Shown here one piece after another: positions 31,792-33,618 of a stretch of 33,618 bases of DNA. The position numbers and the translations under genes are program-made. The stretch comes from Pseudoflavonifractor sp. 60. GTDB taxonomy: Bacteria; Bacillota; Clostridia; Oscillospirales; Oscillospiraceae. The DNA lies in the NCBI RefSeq assembly GCF_009911645.1, contig NZ_QWKI01000139.1:1-33618 (forward strand). Direction: 5' to 3'. The notes beneath the pieces were generated by a model, which did no database searches, was not told the DNA's origin, and worked only from the letters and a program-made list of their open reading frames with translations. Numbering within the stretch: the first letter of the stretch is position 1; each line of letters starts with the position of its first letter.

Positions 31792-33012
31792 TCAGCCCCC
31801 CACCAAAATCGCCATATGCGCCAGAGTGGCGCTGTCGTTTTTAAACAGCTCGTCCCGGAGCTGAGTGCGCTGGCTGGGGTTGTGAATCAGCGACCGACTG
31901 GTGTGGACCAAGGTATGAAACAGCCGCGCCCGACTGACCTCCTTATCCATGGAGCAGACGGCGGTAAAGCGGTAAAAGCTGTACAGATTGCAGAGGTTTA
32001 CATAGCTTGTCCACAGTTTTTCCGGCGTTTCCACTGAGGGCAGAGCCAGATAAAAGGCATCGTTCACCATAAGGTTCTCCATAAAATGCTCAGAGCCGCC
32101 TAGCAGCTGTGTCAGTTGGTCCTCCAGCTCCTGGTAATGTCCGGCATTGATGGTTACACGATTCATGTCCAGCTGTTCCAGGGGGGTGTCACCGATGACC
32201 GAGGCCAGCAGCTCAGTAGCCAGCTGCCCCCAATTCTGAGCCAGGTTGAAAAGCAGGTGGAGGTTATGGAGCATGAACATCTGCCGGTTTCCGGACAGTT
32301 TTTCCAAACCCTCGGTCAGCGGGGTGGGGTCCTGGAGCAGGGCCCGCCATCGGAGGAATGCGCGGTCCAGGGCGGAACCATCCTGCCAGTCCAGAGCGCC
32401 CAGTTGCTGAGTCATCAGACCCAGGAGGAGCATCCGCTGGGAGAGGGGGAGGGTTCGGGTCTGGAGGGTGTCAATCCACAGCTCCCGGAGGGGGGCAAAG
32501 CGGGCCTCCATGGCGTGGTCCGGGTTGAAGCGCCGGTGGTCCTCCGGGGGCAGGGGTTCCTCAATGAAATCCAGCCCCTCCTCCAGGTCCCAGAGCAGGG
32601 CCAGAACCCCCTCACAGGAGGGTGAGAGCGCATATTCCAGGGCGGCGGTGGTATAGCCGCTGTGGCGGGGGTAGGTGCGGCAGACCATGGGCAGGGTGTC
32701 CGCCCCGCACTCCAGCTGGAGACGGCACAGCCCCTCCGGAGTGTGGAAGGCACAGCGGCCATGTTGGCTGTCGGGAAATTCCGCGTACATTTTGCCGTGC
32801 TCCGCCTCACGAAGACGCTTCATCCCCTTCTCCAACAGCTTTTCAAGCTCTTCACTTTTAGGGGCGCGCTTAATAGCCAGATAGTCCTTTTTGCTAAACT
32901 CGATCCTCCAGTTTGCACAGCAGGTGTCCTGACAGTCCCCCATGATGCAATGAAAATCCTTGTAACAGGCGGGCATCAGGGCGGTGCAAATCAAGATGGA
33001 TTTTTCAGACAT
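31792..33012 (-). CDS. fliB: FliB-family flagellin lysine-N-methylase
   Basis: A 406-aa protein of the FliB family, which methylates lysines of flagellin. The cysteine-rich N-terminal motif is ACYKDFHCIMGDCQDTCC (C16, C22, C27, C31, C32); further Cys lie at C87, C96, C102 and C111 (GRCAFH, GLCRLQLECG, MVCRTYPR). These suggest a metal cluster or zinc site. No SAM-binding motif is obvious, as in other FliB proteins. The flagellin gene just upstream on the same strand supports the assignment. Ribosome-binding site GAGGTG. Confidence 0.88.
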   Translation of the reverse strand: MSEKSILICTALMPACYKDFHCIMGDCQDTCCANWRIEFSKKDYLAIKRAPKSEELEKLLEKGMKRLREAEHGKMYAEFPDSQHGRCAFHTPEGLCRLQLECGADTLPMVCRTYPRHSGYTTAALEYALSPSCEGVLALLWDLEEGLDFIEEPLPPEDHRRFNPDHAMEARFAPLRELWIDTLQTRTLPLSQRMLLLGLMTQQLGALDWQDGSALDRAFLRWRALLQDPTPLTEGLEKLSGNRQMFMLHNLHLLFNLAQNWGQLATELLASVIGDTPLEQLDMNRVTINAGHYQELEDQLTQLLGGSEHFMENLMVNDAFYLALPSVETPEKLWTSYVNLCNLYSFYRFTAVCSMDKEVSRARLFHTLVHTSRSLIHNPSQRTQLRDELFKNDSATLAHMAILVGG

Positions 33013-33061
33013 GGTAACACCTCATTTTAAAAGCAGCTCTATAAATGGCATACAATTCCAA

Positions 33062-33342
33062 GCCCCCTTTGGTAAAGAGGACAGTGCGCACGCGGGAATG
33101 GGGATTGTCTTCGAAAGCACTCCTTCTATTTCAGATTCCAAGTAGAAGCAGCGCCAGCAGATCAATCCCCACCGCTTCGCGGAGCCCCTTTTCAAAGGGG
33201 CCAGGCCGCCTGCGGGCGGGACTGGGGATAAGCCCTGCAAAGCAGGGCCACACAAGCGGCGAATCCGCTTGCCCCCTTTGGGCTAAGGGGTCTTATCCTG
33301 TTTCGCAGGATACAAAGCAAGGGGCGGACCGAAGCCCGCCCC
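33062..33342 (-). repeat. Tandem array of small perfect hairpins between flagellin and fliB
   Basis: The 372-bp gap (33013-33384) holds no gene but is packed with hairpins. They are GCCCCTTT/AAAGGGGC (33184-33201), CCGCC/GGCGG (33206-33219), GCCCTGC/GCAGGGC (33232-33248), CAAGCGG/CCGCTTG (33253-33271), CCCCTT/AAGGGG (33273-33290), TATCCTG/CAGGATA (33294-33312) and GGGGCGG/CCGCCCC (33321-33342). Loops are 2-6 nt (longer in the last). GCCCCCTTTGG recurs as a direct repeat at 33062 and 33271. Upstream, GGGGATTG (33101) and CAATCCCC (33163) form a longer inverted repeat. The first and last hairpins may be terminators; the whole looks like a mosaic palindromic repeat element. Confidence 0.6.
33313..33342 (-). 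terminator. Probable flagellin terminator hairpin
   Basis: On the minus strand the stem GGGGCGG/CCGCCCC (33342-33321) with an imperfect loop region is followed by TTGCTTTG, about 42 nt past the flagellin stop. The T tract is weak, so some readthrough into fliB is possible. It is the nearest member of the hairpin array. Confidence 0.5.
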
Positions 33343-33384
33343 CTGTGTGGGTCGATATGATCTTCCCCGTGTTCAGCCGTAGGC

Positions 33385-33618
33385 TTAGCCCAGCAGCTGG
33401 AGCACGCCCTGGGGCAGCTGATTGGCCTGAGCCAGCATGGCCTGGGCAGACTGCACCAGAATGTTGTTCTTGACGTAGCTCATCATTTCCTCGGCCACGT
33501 CGGTGTCGCGGATGGTGGACTCGGCGTCCTGAATGTTCTCGGCCATCACGGACAGGTTGTTGGCGGTGTGGTCCAGACGGTTCTGGGTTGCGCCCAGAGT
33601 GCCGCGGATGGAGGAAAC
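33385..33618 (-). CDS. fliC: Flagellin, C-terminal fragment (runs off the window)
   Basis: The last 77 residues plus stop of a flagellin are present; the 5' part lies beyond the window edge. The fragment has the D0/D1 C-terminal signature: LGATQNRLDHTANNLSVMAE, IRDTDVAEEMMSYVKNNIL, and SAQAMLAQANQLPQGVLQLL. It is the structural filament subunit. The adjacent fliB gene implies that its lysines are methylated. The gene symbol fliC (hag) is by family; start, length and central domain cannot be seen. Confidence 0.95.
   Translation of the reverse strand, partial: VSSIRGTLGATQNRLDHTANNLSVMAENIQDAESTIRDTDVAEEMMSYVKNNILVQSAQAMLAQANQLPQGVLQLLG

Noticed and set aside
33184..33342. CRISPR array in the palindrome-rich region
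   Set aside because: The palindromes are unlike one another and there are no regularly spaced identical repeats with unique spacers.

Overview
The window looks like a chromosomal segment of a GC-rich, endospore-lineage, motile Clostridia bacterium (Bacillota). Oscillospiraceae relatives such as Flavonifractor, Pseudoflavonifractor or Lawsonibacter are my best guess. The reasons are strong AGGAGG ribosome-binding sites, a Spo0A orthologue, a ybxF-rpsL-rpsG-fusA-tuf operon, a FliB/flagellin pair and Lpl/YtcP-type sugar transport genes. The genus is inferred; no rRNA or tRNA gene was seen.

Layout. (1) 1-5760, minus strand: the distal str operon, read as L7Ae-like protein, S12, S7, EF-G and EF-Tu, followed by a small membrane protein. 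A near-consensus sigma-A promoter lies directly upstream of the L7Ae gene, and tuf has its own internal promoter. (2) 5820-10500: housekeeping and accessory genes: a lipoprotein serpin, a 4Fe-4S ferredoxin, a CBS/CorC-type protein, a CLC anion transporter, a glyoxalase-I-like protein and a TSCPD protein. (3) 10606-11367: spo0A, whose receiver lacks the phospho-acceptor Asp (Glu instead). (4) 11697-15624, minus strand: a 5-oxoproline operon, DAACS symporter then pxpB, pxpC and pxpA, closed by a strong terminator. (5) 15921-21063: a D-2-hydroxyacid dehydrogenase and glycerate 2-kinase pair, an aminotransferase, a LysR regulator and a divergent RraA-type aldolase. Together these could route a hydroxypyruvate-like 3-carbon acid to phosphoglycerate. 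(6) 21297-31704: a carbohydrate or polyol catabolic locus: two Zn dehydrogenases, a class II aldolase, an aldo-keto reductase, a PfkB kinase and a DeoR regulator, then an ABC importer (two permeases and a binding lipoprotein, no ATPase) and a YesL/DUF624 protein. (7) 31792 to the end, minus strand: FliB flagellin methylase, a 280-bp stretch packed with small hairpins, and the 3' end of a flagellin gene.

Several starts differ from the longest open frame. GTG or TTG starts with good Shine-Dalgarno sequences were chosen for rpsG, the CBS protein, pxpB, lysR, the first permease and the DUF624 gene. Mapped promoters rule out longer forms for the L7Ae and CBS genes.

The points most worth a second look are the degenerate Spo0A receiver, the tandem hairpin array beside flagellin, the altered substrate site of the symporter in the pxp operon, and the unassigned sugar pathway with its matching palindromic operator candidates.
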